From contig JAFAGC010000045.1 of the NCBI GenBank assembly GCA_023423065.1, positions 1 to 40,862 on the forward strand: a stretch of DNA of 40,862 bases, written 5' to 3'. This document shows, one piece after another, positions 33,055 to 40,543 of this stretch; positions within the stretch are counted from its first letter, which is position 1; the number at the start of each line of letters is the position of its first letter. Position numbers and translations under genes: made by a program. This stretch comes from Pseudomonadota bacterium. GTDB lineage: Bacteria; Pseudomonadota; Gammaproteobacteria; Steroidobacterales; Steroidobacteraceae. A model generated the notes under the pieces. That model searched no databases. It was not told the DNA's origin and saw only the letters and a list, made by a program, of their open reading frames with translations.

Positions 33055-34446
33055 ATGGGCCCGCGATCCGGCTCATCCAGCTCCGGGACGGGTCAACCGG
33101 ATTTCCTGCGCGACCCTCGGCCCGATGATGGCCTGCGGCCGCTCGCCGACCGGATGCGTCCGCGCACGCTCGACGAGGTGGTCGGCCAGGAACAGATCAT
33201 CGGTGCCGGCAAGCCACTGCGCCGCGCGCTCGAACAGAAACAACTGCACTCGCTGATCCTGTGGGGTCCGCCCGGCACCGGGAAGACGACGCTCGCGCGC
33301 CTCATCGCGCGCCAGGCCGACGCGGAATTCATGCAGCTTTCCGCGGTGATGGCGGGTGTGAAGGACATCCGCGAGGCCGTCGATCGCGCGCGCACCGCGC
33401 GCGCCGAACGTGGCCGGCGCAGCGTCCTGTTCCTCGACGAGGTGCACCGCTTCAACAAGACGCAGCAGGATACCTTCCTGCCGTACGTCGAGGACGGCAC
33501 GCTGACGTTCATCGGCGCGACCACGGAGAACCCGTCGTTCGAAGTGGTCAGCGCGTTGCTGTCGCGGGCGCGCGTGTACGTGTTGCGCCCGCTGCAGGCC
33601 ACCGACATTGTCAAACTACTGCGCCGCGCGCTCGAGGATCCCGAGCGCGGCCTCGGCGGGCGCCGCATCGAGATCGCCGACGAGGCGCTGATCTCGCTCG
33701 CGCATGCCGGAGACGGCGACGCGCGGCGCGCGCTCGGCATGCTCGAGGTGGCCGCGGACCTCGCCGAGACGCACGGCGAAGTCGCGACGATCACGCTGAA
33801 CGACGTGCGCGAGGTCGCCGCGGGCGGGCGCCGCCGCTTCGACAAGGGCGGCGAGCAGTTCTACGACCAGATCTCGGCGCTGCACAAGGCGGTGCGCGGC
33901 ACCGATCCGGACGCCGCCCTGTACTGGTTCGCGCGCATGATCGATGGCGGTTGCGATCCTCACTACCTCGCGCGCCGCATCCTGCGCATGGCGTACGAGG
34001 ACATCGGGCTCGCGGATCCGCGGGGCACGCAGATCGCGCTCGACGCCTGGGCCACGTTCGATCGCCTCGGCAGTCCCGAGGGTGAGCTGGCCCTCGCGAA
34101 CGCGGTGGTGTTCCTCGCGGTCGCGCCCAAGAGCAACGCGGCCTACGTGGCGTACGGCGAGGCGCGCGCGGACGTCGAGCAGTTCGGTACGCTCGAGGTC
34201 CCGCTGCGCTTCCGCAACGCGCCGACGAAACTGATGAAGGGCCTCGGATACGGCGAGGGTTATCGCTACGCGCACGACGAACCGGGCGCGTTCGTGAAAG
34301 GCGAGCGCTATCTACCGGACGAGATGCCCGACCGGCGCTACTATCGGCCGACCGGGCGCGGACTCGAGATCCGCATCGGCGAGGCGCTCGCGCGATTGCG
34401 CGGCGAGACGCCTCCGCGGGAACCCCCAAAAGAGGAAGAAAAATGA
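33055..34446 (+). CDS. rarA: Replication-associated recombination protein A (RarA/MgsA)
   Basis: A 463-residue AAA+ ATPase. After a low-complexity N-terminus the conserved fold begins PLADRMRPRTLDEVVGQEQIIG. Walker A is GPPGTGKTT, Walker B SVLFLDEVHRFN, sensor 1 FIGATTENPSFEV, and sensor 2 DGDARRALGMLE. The C-terminal MgsA domain has HKAVRGTDPDAALYWFARMIDGG and PKSNAAYVAYGEA. It acts at stalled replication forks. The ATG at 33055 follows the VanZ-like stop directly; no strong ribosome site is seen, so coupling is likely. The stop overlaps crcB. The location between lolA and serS is as in E. coli. Confidence 0.96.
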   Translation: MGPRSGSSSSGTGQPDFLRDPRPDDGLRPLADRMRPRTLDEVVGQEQIIGAGKPLRRALEQKQLHSLILWGPPGTGKTTLARLIARQADAEFMQLSAVMAGVKDIREAVDRARTARAERGRRSVLFLDEVHRFNKTQQDTFLPYVEDGTLTFIGATTENPSFEVVSALLSRARVYVLRPLQATDIVKLLRRALEDPERGLGGRRIEIADEALISLAHAGDGDARRALGMLEVAADLAETHGEVATITLNDVREVAAGGRRRFDKGGEQFYDQISALHKAVRGTDPDAALYWFARMIDGGCDPHYLARRILRMAYEDIGLADPRGTQIALDAWATFDRLGSPEGELALANAVVFLAVAPKSNAAYVAYGEARADVEQFGTLEVPLRFRNAPTKLMKGLGYGEGYRYAHDEPGAFVKGERYLPDEMPDRRYYRPTGRGLEIRIGEALARLRGETPPREPPKEEEK

Positions 34447-34814
34447 ACTGGCTCCTGGTTGCGATGGGAGGTGCATTGGGCAGCGTCGCGCGATACGGCG
34501 CGTACCGGATGTGGCCGATGGGCGCGAGCGGCTGGCCGGTGGCGACCCTCACGGTCAACCTGGTGGGCTCCTTCGCCATCGGACTCCTTTATATGTATGT
34601 TGCGGCGCGCGGCGGCAGCGCTGACAATGCGCGCCTTTTCTGGATGACGGGCGTGTTGGGTGGCTTCACCACCTACTCGGCGTTCGCGATCGAGACCGTG
34701 CTGCTGGGTTTCTCCACCTCGACGCTCGCGTACGTCGCCGCGACCGTTCTCGGTTGTCTGGCGGCCGCGATCCTCGGCGTGAAGATCGGCGGCGCGCTCG
34801 TTTCGATGTATTAG
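34443..34814 (+). CDS. crcB: CrcB/Fluc fluoride ion channel
   Basis: A 123-residue four-helix membrane protein. Diagnostic motifs are GGALGSVARYG in helix 1, TLTVNLVGSFAIGLL with the conserved Asn in helix 2, and TGVLGGFTTYSAFAIE with the helix-3 break. Fluc channels work as antiparallel dimers that expel fluoride. The ATG at 34443 overlaps the rarA stop (ATGA). There is no leader region, so the fluoride riboswitch that often precedes crcB is absent here and expression follows the upstream genes. Confidence 0.94.
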   Translation: MNWLLVAMGGALGSVARYGAYRMWPMGASGWPVATLTVNLVGSFAIGLLYMYVAARGGSADNARLFWMTGVLGGFTTYSAFAIETVLLGFSTSTLAYVAATVLGCLAAAILGVKIGGALVSMY

Positions 34815-34839
34815 AGCCAATAGATAGAAAGGGTCCCCG

Positions 34840-36120
34840 GTGATAGATCCCAAGCTCCTTCGTTCCGATCCGCAAGGCGTCGCCGCCAATCTCGCGCGCC
34901 GCGGGTTTCATCTCGACGTCGCCGCATTCACCGCGTTCGAAGAGCGCCGCAAGGCCGCGCAGGTCGAATCGGACCGCGTGCGCGCCGAGCGCAACGCGAA
35001 CGCCAAGGCCGTCGGCATGGCGAAGGGGAAGGGCGAGGACGCGAGCGCGTTGCTCGCGCGGGCCGAAGAGCTCACGAAGCAGCTGGCGGCGAGCGATGCC
35101 GCCATCGCCGCGGTGCAGACCGAGGTCGATGCGTGGCAGCTCGGGCTGCCGAATCTGCTGCACGACTCCGTGCCGGAAGGCCGCGACGAAACCGCCAACA
35201 AGGAAGTCCGCCGCTGGGGCGAACCACGGAAATTCGAGTTCGCGCCGAAGGATCACGTCGAGCTCGGCGAGAAGCTCGGCGGACTCGACTTCGAGTCGGC
35301 CGCAAGGATTTCGGGCGCACGTTTTTCCGTCATGAAGGGCGCGGTCGCGAAACTGCATCGCGCGCTCGCGCAGTTCATGCTCGACCTGCATACGCAGGAG
35401 CATGGTTATACCGAGGCATACGTTCCCTACCTGGTCCTGGGCCAGGCGCTGCAGGGCACGGGCCAGTTGCCGAAGTTCGAGCAGGACCTGTTCCGCGTGC
35501 AGAGCGAGCAGGGATTCTTCCTGATCCCGACCGCGGAGGTCCCCGTCACCAACCTCGTGCGCGACAGCATCGTCGAGCCGGTCAAACTACCGATGAAGTT
35601 CGTCGCCCACACGCCGTGCTTCCGCTCGGAGGCGGGCGCGGCCGGCAAGGACACGCGCGGCCTCATCCGCCAGCACCAGTTCGAGAAGGTCGAACTCGTG
35701 CACATCGTGAAGCCGGCGGATTCGTACGCCGCGCTCGAGGAACTCACCGCGAACGCGGAGAACGTGCTGCGGAAGCTGGAGCTGCCGTATCGCGTGGTCG
35801 CGCTGTGCGCCGGAGACATCGGCTTCGGCAGCGCCAAGACCTATGACATCGAGGTGTGGCTGCCGGGACAGGGCAAGTACCGCGAGATTTCCTCCTGCAG
35901 CAACTGCGAGGCGTTCCAGGCGCGTCGCATGCAGGCTCGCTGGCGGAATCCCGACACGGGCAAGCCCGAGCCGCTGCATACGCTGAACGGCTCGGGTGTC
36001 GCCGTGGGCCGCGCGCTCGTCGCGGTGCTCGAGAACTATCAGAACGCGGACGGCTCGATCGCGGTGCCGGCCGCGTTGCGTTCGTACATGGGCGGGCTCG
36101 AGAAACTGCCGGTTTCGTAG
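34840..36120 (+). CDS. serS: Seryl-tRNA synthetase
   Basis: A 426-residue class II synthetase. The N-terminal helical arm (about 25-105; coiled coil with EERRKAAQVESDRVRAERNANAKAVG) binds tRNA-Ser. The catalytic core has motif 2 FRSEAGAAGKDTRGLIRQHQFEKVEL and motif 3 NGSGVAVGRALVAVLENYQ, with the serine-site TAEVPVTN segment. The GTG start at 34840 is preceded by AAAGGG. It is 25 bp after crcB. Downstream lies an unrelated, separately regulated hemoglobin operon. Confidence 0.98.
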   Translation: MIDPKLLRSDPQGVAANLARRGFHLDVAAFTAFEERRKAAQVESDRVRAERNANAKAVGMAKGKGEDASALLARAEELTKQLAASDAAIAAVQTEVDAWQLGLPNLLHDSVPEGRDETANKEVRRWGEPRKFEFAPKDHVELGEKLGGLDFESAARISGARFSVMKGAVAKLHRALAQFMLDLHTQEHGYTEAYVPYLVLGQALQGTGQLPKFEQDLFRVQSEQGFFLIPTAEVPVTNLVRDSIVEPVKLPMKFVAHTPCFRSEAGAAGKDTRGLIRQHQFEKVELVHIVKPADSYAALEELTANAENVLRKLELPYRVVALCAGDIGFGSAKTYDIEVWLPGQGKYREISSCSNCEAFQARRMQARWRNPDTGKPEPLHTLNGSGVAVGRALVAVLENYQNADGSIAVPAALRSYMGGLEKLPVS

Positions 36121-36158
36121 GAATCGCGGACGTCCTCCGCGTCCGGGTCGCCCGAGCC

Positions 36159-36172
36159 CTGATCTGGATCAG
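36159..36172. promoter_or_regulatory. FNR/ANR/DNR-type box upstream of the truncated hemoglobin
   Basis: CTGAT-CTGG-ATCAG is a perfect 14-bp inverted repeat that keeps the TGAT-N4-ATCA core of the FNR-family consensus TTGAT-N4-ATCAA; only the outermost base pair differs. Its centre is about 46 bp before the start codon. If it acts at -41.5, transcription would begin a few bases before the ATG. Confidence 0.72.
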
Positions 36173-36211
36173 TGCGCCGGCGAGGCCTCGTGCCCACACT
36201 GAGAGCCAACG

Positions 36212-36694
36212 ATGACCGACCCTGTCCTCAACGATGAAGAGCGCCGCGACCGGGACGTGCAGCGCATGCGCGAACGAACCGGCATCGACGAGCGCATGAT
36301 CGAGCAGCTCGTGCGCGGCTTCTATTCGCGCGTCCGGGAAGATGAACTGCTCGGGCCCGTCTTCGACGCGCGCATCCAGGATTGGGAACCGCACCTGCAA
36401 CGCATGTTCGCGTTCTGGTCGTCGGTCGTGCTGGGGAGTGGCGTCTACCGCGGTCAACCGATGCGTATGCACCTGCCGCTGCCTGTCGAGGCGCGGCACT
36501 TCGATCGCTGGCTCGAGCTCTTCGAAATGACCGCGCGCGATCTGTACGGCGAACAGGTGGCGCAGCATTTCATCGAGCCCGCGCGCCGCATAGCGACCAG
36601 CCTGGAACTCGGTATCGCGAGCAGCCAGGGCGTGATTCTCGGGAAAGGCGAACGATTCGAGCGCGCGACGCTCGGGGGAAACGAACATGAATAG
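36212..36694 (+). CDS. Group III truncated hemoglobin
   Basis: A 160-residue single-domain globin. It fits group III truncated hemoglobins: LVRGFYSRVREDELLGPVF places the B10 tyrosine at Y38, HLQRMFAFWSSVVLGSGVYRGQPMRMHLPL spans the CD-E region, and the proximal histidine is probably H96 in EARHFDRWLELF. The C-terminus is about 20 residues longer than the globin fold needs. Members such as Campylobacter Ctb bind O2 and NO and help cope with nitrosative stress. The ATG follows GAGAG. An FNR-type box lies 40 bp upstream, and the next gene overlaps by 8 bp, so this is probably the first gene of a low-oxygen or NO-induced operon. Confidence 0.92.
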   Translation: MTDPVLNDEERRDRDVQRMRERTGIDERMIEQLVRGFYSRVREDELLGPVFDARIQDWEPHLQRMFAFWSSVVLGSGVYRGQPMRMHLPLPVEARHFDRWLELFEMTARDLYGEQVAQHFIEPARRIATSLELGIASSQGVILGKGERFERATLGGNEHE

Positions 36695-37190
36695 GACGCT
36701 GTCTGCCCTGGTGATCGTGGTGCTGGCTGGAGCGGCCCTGGCCGGTTGCTCGCGCGGCGGCGACGCGGCGAATGCCGGTCACGCTCATGAGGCAGAGGAG
36801 CCGCACGATGCGCACTCGGCACACGACGTCGGCGCCATCGCGCCGCCCGATGGAACGTTGTGGCCGACGGATGAGCCCTTGCGCGCGGGGATGTCGCGCA
36901 TCGAAAGTGCCGTGGGGCGGGTCCACGCGCTGAATCAGCCGATCTCGCGAGAGCAGGCCGGGGAGCTCGCGCACACTGTCGAGGAAAACGTCACCTACAT
37001 CGTCAGGAACTGCAAACTTCCGCCGGCCCCGGATGCGGCACTGCACGTCCTGATCGGGCGCATGTTGAACGCCGCGAATCAGCTGAAGAGCGGGGAGGGC
37101 TCGGCAGGTGCCGTCGTGCAGCTCGACGGTGTGCTGCAGGACTATCGGGCTGCCTTCGATCACACTCACGTCGCCGGAGCGGAGTCATGA
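36687..37190 (+). CDS. DnrO-like His-rich lipoprotein
   Basis: A 167-residue protein with a type II signal peptide ending LAGC (Cys20) and then a histidine-rich segment (HAHEAEEPHDAHSAHD) able to bind metal. The folded part, WPTDEPLRAGMSRIESAV ... ELAHTVEENVTYIVRNCKLPPAPDAALHVLIGRMLNAANQL ... AVVQLDGVLQDYRAAFDH, resembles DnrO proteins that I recall from denitrification loci of Betaproteobacteria. The biochemical role of DnrO is not established to my knowledge; a four-helix periplasmic protein is likely. It starts inside the hemoglobin gene and its stop overlaps the DUF6522 start (ATGA), so all three should be co-translated. Confidence 0.75.
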   Translation: MNRTLSALVIVVLAGAALAGCSRGGDAANAGHAHEAEEPHDAHSAHDVGAIAPPDGTLWPTDEPLRAGMSRIESAVGRVHALNQPISREQAGELAHTVEENVTYIVRNCKLPPAPDAALHVLIGRMLNAANQLKSGEGSAGAVVQLDGVLQDYRAAFDHTHVAGAES

Positions 37191-37444
37191 ACACGGTAGT
37201 TTGCGAGGGCAGTGAGTTCCGCGTGGACGCCGCCATCGTCGCGGAAGGCCTGGGCATCGATCCAGCAACCGTCCTGGATTCCATGCGCCAGGGGCGTATC
37301 ACGAGCCGGTGCGAGCGCGGCGTCGATGAAGACGCGGGCCGAAACCGCCTCACATTTTTTCACGGGTCGCGTCGTTTGCGGCTCGTCATCGACGAGGATG
37401 GGACGATCCTCGAGCGTTCAGTCGGATACGAGCGTCGAGGGTAG
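37187..37444 (+). CDS. DUF6522 family protein
   Basis: An 85-residue soluble protein. The sequence FRVDAAIVAEGLGIDPATVLDSMRQGRITSRCERGVDEDAGRNRLTFFHGSRRLRLVIDEDGTIL matches the pattern I know for DUF6522, small proteins often found near denitrification and nitric-oxide genes. It has one cysteine in the ITSRCERGVDEDAGR motif. No catalytic function is known. The start overlaps the stop of the DnrO-like gene. The operon ends here, with hairpins immediately after the stop. Confidence 0.72.
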   Translation: MNTVVCEGSEFRVDAAIVAEGLGIDPATVLDSMRQGRITSRCERGVDEDAGRNRLTFFHGSRRLRLVIDEDGTILERSVGYERRG

Positions 37445-37469
37445 GGACGCACCCGTGCAGGTGCGTCCC
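37444..37469. repeat. REP-like palindrome after the hemoglobin operon
   Basis: GGGACGCACC (37444-37453) and GGTGCGTCCC (37460-37469) form a perfect 10-bp stem with a 6-base loop, beginning at the DUF6522 stop codon. There is no T-run. The word GGGGACG is shared with the repeat inside imuB. Confidence 0.7.
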
Positions 37470-37479
37470 CGTTTCCTGG

Positions 37480-37502
37480 AAATGGGGAATGTCCCCATTT
37501 TT
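37480..37502. terminator. Hairpin with T-run between convergent genes
   Basis: AAATGGGGA (37480-37488) and TCCCCATTT (37492-37500) pair perfectly around ATG, followed by two more T residues, giving a T-run at 37498-37502. It is a plausible terminator for the hemoglobin operon. It abuts the stop codon of the convergent cellulase (37502). The minus-strand reading GAAAAATGGGGACATT links it to the other GGGGA repeats. Confidence 0.65.
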
Positions 37503-40399
37503 CAGAAGGTGCCGGACGTCGTGAACGACTGACCTCCGCTCGTGTAGGTCACGGTGTACGTGTCACCCGAGGTCGGATGCAACGTGCCGTTGCCGCTGGT
37601 CTGCACGGCGAAGGTACGGCCGGTCGCCGCAGGCAGCGTCTGTCCCGACGCCAGCGTGAACGTGTACGTGATCGCACCCGTGGTGCTGCTGTTGGCCTGC
37701 GCGATCTGTCCGCCCACCGTGTTGTACATGCCGGAGTAGTTCACGCCCGACGTGCGCTGAACGACGACGGTCACCGTCAGCGCGGTCAGCGTCCCGGTAT
37801 TCGCGAGACGTACCTGCAGCTCGTTGAACCACGGACTGTTGGTCGATACGACCGGCGTGGCCGTCACGCTCCCGTTGCTGCCGCCGCTCGTCACGGTCAG
37901 CGCGACACTGGTCGTGCGCGACAAGCTGCCCGACGTGGCCGTCAGCGTGATCGTCGCGGGGCCGAGGGTCGCGGTGCCCGACGCGGTGAAGGTCGCGGTG
38001 ACCGAATTGCCGGTCGTGGAGCCCGAGGGGCTGAACGCGACGGTGACCCCACTCGGCAGTCCGCTCGCGCTCATCGTCACGGCGCCCGTGAAGTTCGTGC
38101 GCGTGATCGCGATCGTCGTCGAGGTGCTCGCGCCGCGCGCCACCGACAAGGTGCCGGGGGAGGCCGCGACCGAGTAGTCCTGGCTCACCGTGGTCGTCGT
38201 GCCGTTCACCGCGGCGCTGGCCGCGGACACCTTGCCCGTCCCGTCCACGGCGCGCACCGTGTACGAGTAGGTAGTGCCCGCCGCGAGCCCGGTGTCGGTG
38301 AACGTGAGTCCGGTCGGCGTGCCGACCGGCGTCGTCCCGGTGCCGCGGAAGACCTGGTAGCCGGTTACACCCGACACGTCGTCGGTGGAGGCATCCCAGG
38401 CGAGCGACACCGTCGACGATGTCGCGGACGTCACACGCAGGTTCGCCGGTGTCGTCGGCGGCTGAGTGTCCGGCGTGCCGCCGCCGGGCTCGTTGCCGAA
38501 CACGCGTACGCCGTTGTCGTACACCGGGATGCGCTGCACGAGCAAGGGCGTGCTGCCCGGCGTCGTCGCGACGCCCATGTACGACCAGTCGTTGGTCGGA
38601 TCCCACGCGCCCGAGCTCGCCATGCGGAACTGGACTTCCTTGCGGTAGTTCGATTGGCCGCCCGGATAGATCTTCACGCCGTTGCAGTTGATCGTGATGT
38701 AGTAGATGGAGCCGGAGTGCTGGGTCGGACCGGAAGGGGCCAGGCACTGGTTGTAGTTGGCCGTGATCGAGATCTGACCCGGCGTCACGCCCGATTCCAG
38801 CGTGAAGTAGTAGCGGAAGGAGAGCCGGTCGCCCATGCGCGCCGGCCAGCCCGACTGGTTGTTGAGCAGCACCTTGAGCTCGGTGAAGTTCGAGCCCGAG
38901 GCATTGATCGAGGCTTCGGGGAAAATCTCGTTGCCGACGACGGCTTCCGGCTGCGGGAAGTTCGCGAGCGGAGTGCCGCCGTACTCCTGTGCGAGCCGCG
39001 CGAGCGCGCCGGTGAATGCCGCGTTGTAGTCGGTCGCGACCTCGTTGTTCACGTAGTTCGAGCGGTCGTCGGTGTACTGGTCGTTCGCCGACGACGGTCC
39101 GCCGACCAGCGCGCCGTACAACACGTGGCGGCTCTGCACCGGGAAGTTGATCTGGTCGGTCCACGATCCGTGCGCGGTGCGGTGATGCGGATTGCGTGGC
39201 GGGTTGTTGCCGAAGCCGACCACGTAGCTCGAGTTGCGTGGATTGGAGCCGAGCGCGTAGTTGATCTGGCCCACCGCGAAGTCGTGATAACGCGACTTGA
39301 GCACGGTGTCCGAAATGGCATCGGAATAGATCAATGCCGCGAACGCGGTGTTGGCCGCGTAACGCAGCGAGCCCCACTGGTCTAGCACCGCCTGTCCGCC
39401 GGGACTGTAGTTGACGCGCGTGCCGTCGGCGCCGAGCCCGGTGCCGCCGACCGTCCACCAGTTGAGCCAGCGCTGCGTGTCCTGGTGGTACTGCGTCGCG
39501 CCGGTGAGCTTCGCGAGGAGAACGTAGCAGCCATAGGACTTGTCGTCCCACGCGATGGTCCACTTGTACGACTTGTTGGTCGTCTGCTGCTGGTTCGACA
39601 AGTTCGCGTAGTAAGACTGCGCCTTGTCGAGGAACGCCTGTTCGTCCGTGGCGCGATACAGCCAGATCGCTCCCCACACGAGCTCGTCGTTGTATCCGCT
39701 CCAGGACTGGTAGTAGCCGGCCGCGTCGGTGATGCAGTCGGAATACTTGCCGCGATAGTTGTCCGCGAACGAATACAGCTGGCGCGCGTGCGAGAGCAGC
39801 GTGTTCGCGTAGGTCGAATTCGTGGGCCGGAACGCGAGCGACGCCGCGGCCAAAGCCGCCGCGGTTTCGCCCGCGAGATCGGAACCGGGGCAGCTCGTCG
39901 TGATGCGGTACGACGGACGGGCCATCTGCATGACCTCGGCCGGACCCCACCACGCGTGATCCTGTCCACCGTTGCCTACCTGGCCGTACAGCTCGTTCGG
40001 GGCGGTATGGGCCTTGATGAAATAGTCAGTCGCCCACTTGAGCTGGTCGAGCGCGTTGTCGAGCTGGCCCGTCGAAACATAGGCCGAACGGTATTCGACG
40101 ATGCCCCACGCGAGCATGGTGGCGGAGGCCGCCATCGGCAGGCCGAACTTCACGTGATCGCCGGCGTCGTACCAGCCGCCGGTGAGATCGCGCCCGACGT
40201 CGGCGCCATCGGCCATGCCCGAATCGCCGCGCCAGTTGACGCGGTTGTTGGTCGGCAGGTCGCCCGAACGTTGCGCTTCGTAGAAGAAGAGCGACTTCTG
40301 CAGGGCTTCGGCGTAGTTGTGGGTTTGAGCGAACAATTGTGGCGCGATGAGCGCCAGGCACACCGCGAGAACGCGGGCCAATCCGGATCGAACTAACAT
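37502..40399 (-). CDS. Secreted GH9 endoglucanase, GH9-CBM3-FN3-Ig-like-accessory module
   Basis: A 965-residue multi-modular cellulase. A signal peptide (about 1-24, ending LFA-QTH) precedes the GH9 (alpha/alpha)6 barrel (about 26-468). GH9 marks are GGWYDAGDHVKFGLPMA with the paired catalytic-base aspartates, PRNPHHRTAHGSW, and NEVATDYNAAFTGALA with the acid glutamate. A CBM3-type module follows (about 490-640; INASGSNFTELKVLLNNQSGWPARMGDRLSFRYYF), as in theme-B GH9 enzymes such as Thermobifida Cel9A. Then come an FN3 domain (about 655-740; PPTTPANLRVTSATSSTVSLAWDAS), an Ig-like Thr/Ser-rich domain (about 745-835) and a last beta-rich module (about 845-965; NSPWFNELQVRLANTG) I cannot assign. 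The ATG at 40399 follows AGGGGGAC. It is a likely substrate of the type II secretion system encoded nearby. The CBM3 is commoner in Firmicutes and Actinobacteria, so acquisition by transfer is possible. Confidence 0.93.
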   Translation of the reverse strand: MLVRSGLARVLAVCLALIAPQLFAQTHNYAEALQKSLFFYEAQRSGDLPTNNRVNWRGDSGMADGADVGRDLTGGWYDAGDHVKFGLPMAASATMLAWGIVEYRSAYVSTGQLDNALDQLKWATDYFIKAHTAPNELYGQVGNGGQDHAWWGPAEVMQMARPSYRITTSCPGSDLAGETAAALAAASLAFRPTNSTYANTLLSHARQLYSFADNYRGKYSDCITDAAGYYQSWSGYNDELVWGAIWLYRATDEQAFLDKAQSYYANLSNQQQTTNKSYKWTIAWDDKSYGCYVLLAKLTGATQYHQDTQRWLNWWTVGGTGLGADGTRVNYSPGGQAVLDQWGSLRYAANTAFAALIYSDAISDTVLKSRYHDFAVGQINYALGSNPRNSSYVVGFGNNPPRNPHHRTAHGSWTDQINFPVQSRHVLYGALVGGPSSANDQYTDDRSNYVNNEVATDYNAAFTGALARLAQEYGGTPLANFPQPEAVVGNEIFPEASINASGSNFTELKVLLNNQSGWPARMGDRLSFRYYFTLESGVTPGQISITANYNQCLAPSGPTQHSGSIYYITINCNGVKIYPGGQSNYRKEVQFRMASSGAWDPTNDWSYMGVATTPGSTPLLVQRIPVYDNGVRVFGNEPGGGTPDTQPPTTPANLRVTSATSSTVSLAWDASTDDVSGVTGYQVFRGTGTTPVGTPTGLTFTDTGLAAGTTYSYTVRAVDGTGKVSAASAAVNGTTTTVSQDYSVAASPGTLSVARGASTSTTIAITRTNFTGAVTMSASGLPSGVTVAFSPSGSTTGNSVTATFTASGTATLGPATITLTATSGSLSRTTSVALTVTSGGSNGSVTATPVVSTNSPWFNELQVRLANTGTLTALTVTVVVQRTSGVNYSGMYNTVGGQIAQANSSTTGAITYTFTLASGQTLPAATGRTFAVQTSGNGTLHPTSGDTYTVTYTSGGQSFTTSGTF

Positions 40400-40474
40400 G
40401 TTGTCCCCCTGTGTCAGAACGGACTCGAGGCGACGCCCGAGACCGGCGCCGCGGCGTGTTGAGAAACGCGGGAG

Positions 40475-40543
40475 TTAAGGCAGCGCCCGGTGTTGCCGCG
40501 ATGCGGCGCGGGTGCGTGACGGAACGGTCAGACGTGTGCGCAT
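40475..40543 (-). CDS. Possible short Arg-rich leader peptide upstream of the cellulase
   Basis: A 22-residue frame (MRTRLTVPSRTRAASRQHRALP) begins with an ATG at 40543 preceded by AGGAGCAAAGGAT, one of the best ribosome sites in the window, and ends with TAA at 40475. Seven of 22 residues are arginine or neighbours of Arg-rich runs. It ends 75 bp before the cellulase ATG. It could be a regulatory leader peptide or a chance frame; there is no attenuator-like terminator visible after it. Confidence 0.3.
   Translation of the reverse strand: MRTRLTVPSRTRAASRQHRALP

Noticed and set aside
34400..34442. Fluoride riboswitch before crcB
   Set aside because: crcB starts inside the rarA stop codon; the sequence before it is rarA coding sequence and lacks the riboswitch core.
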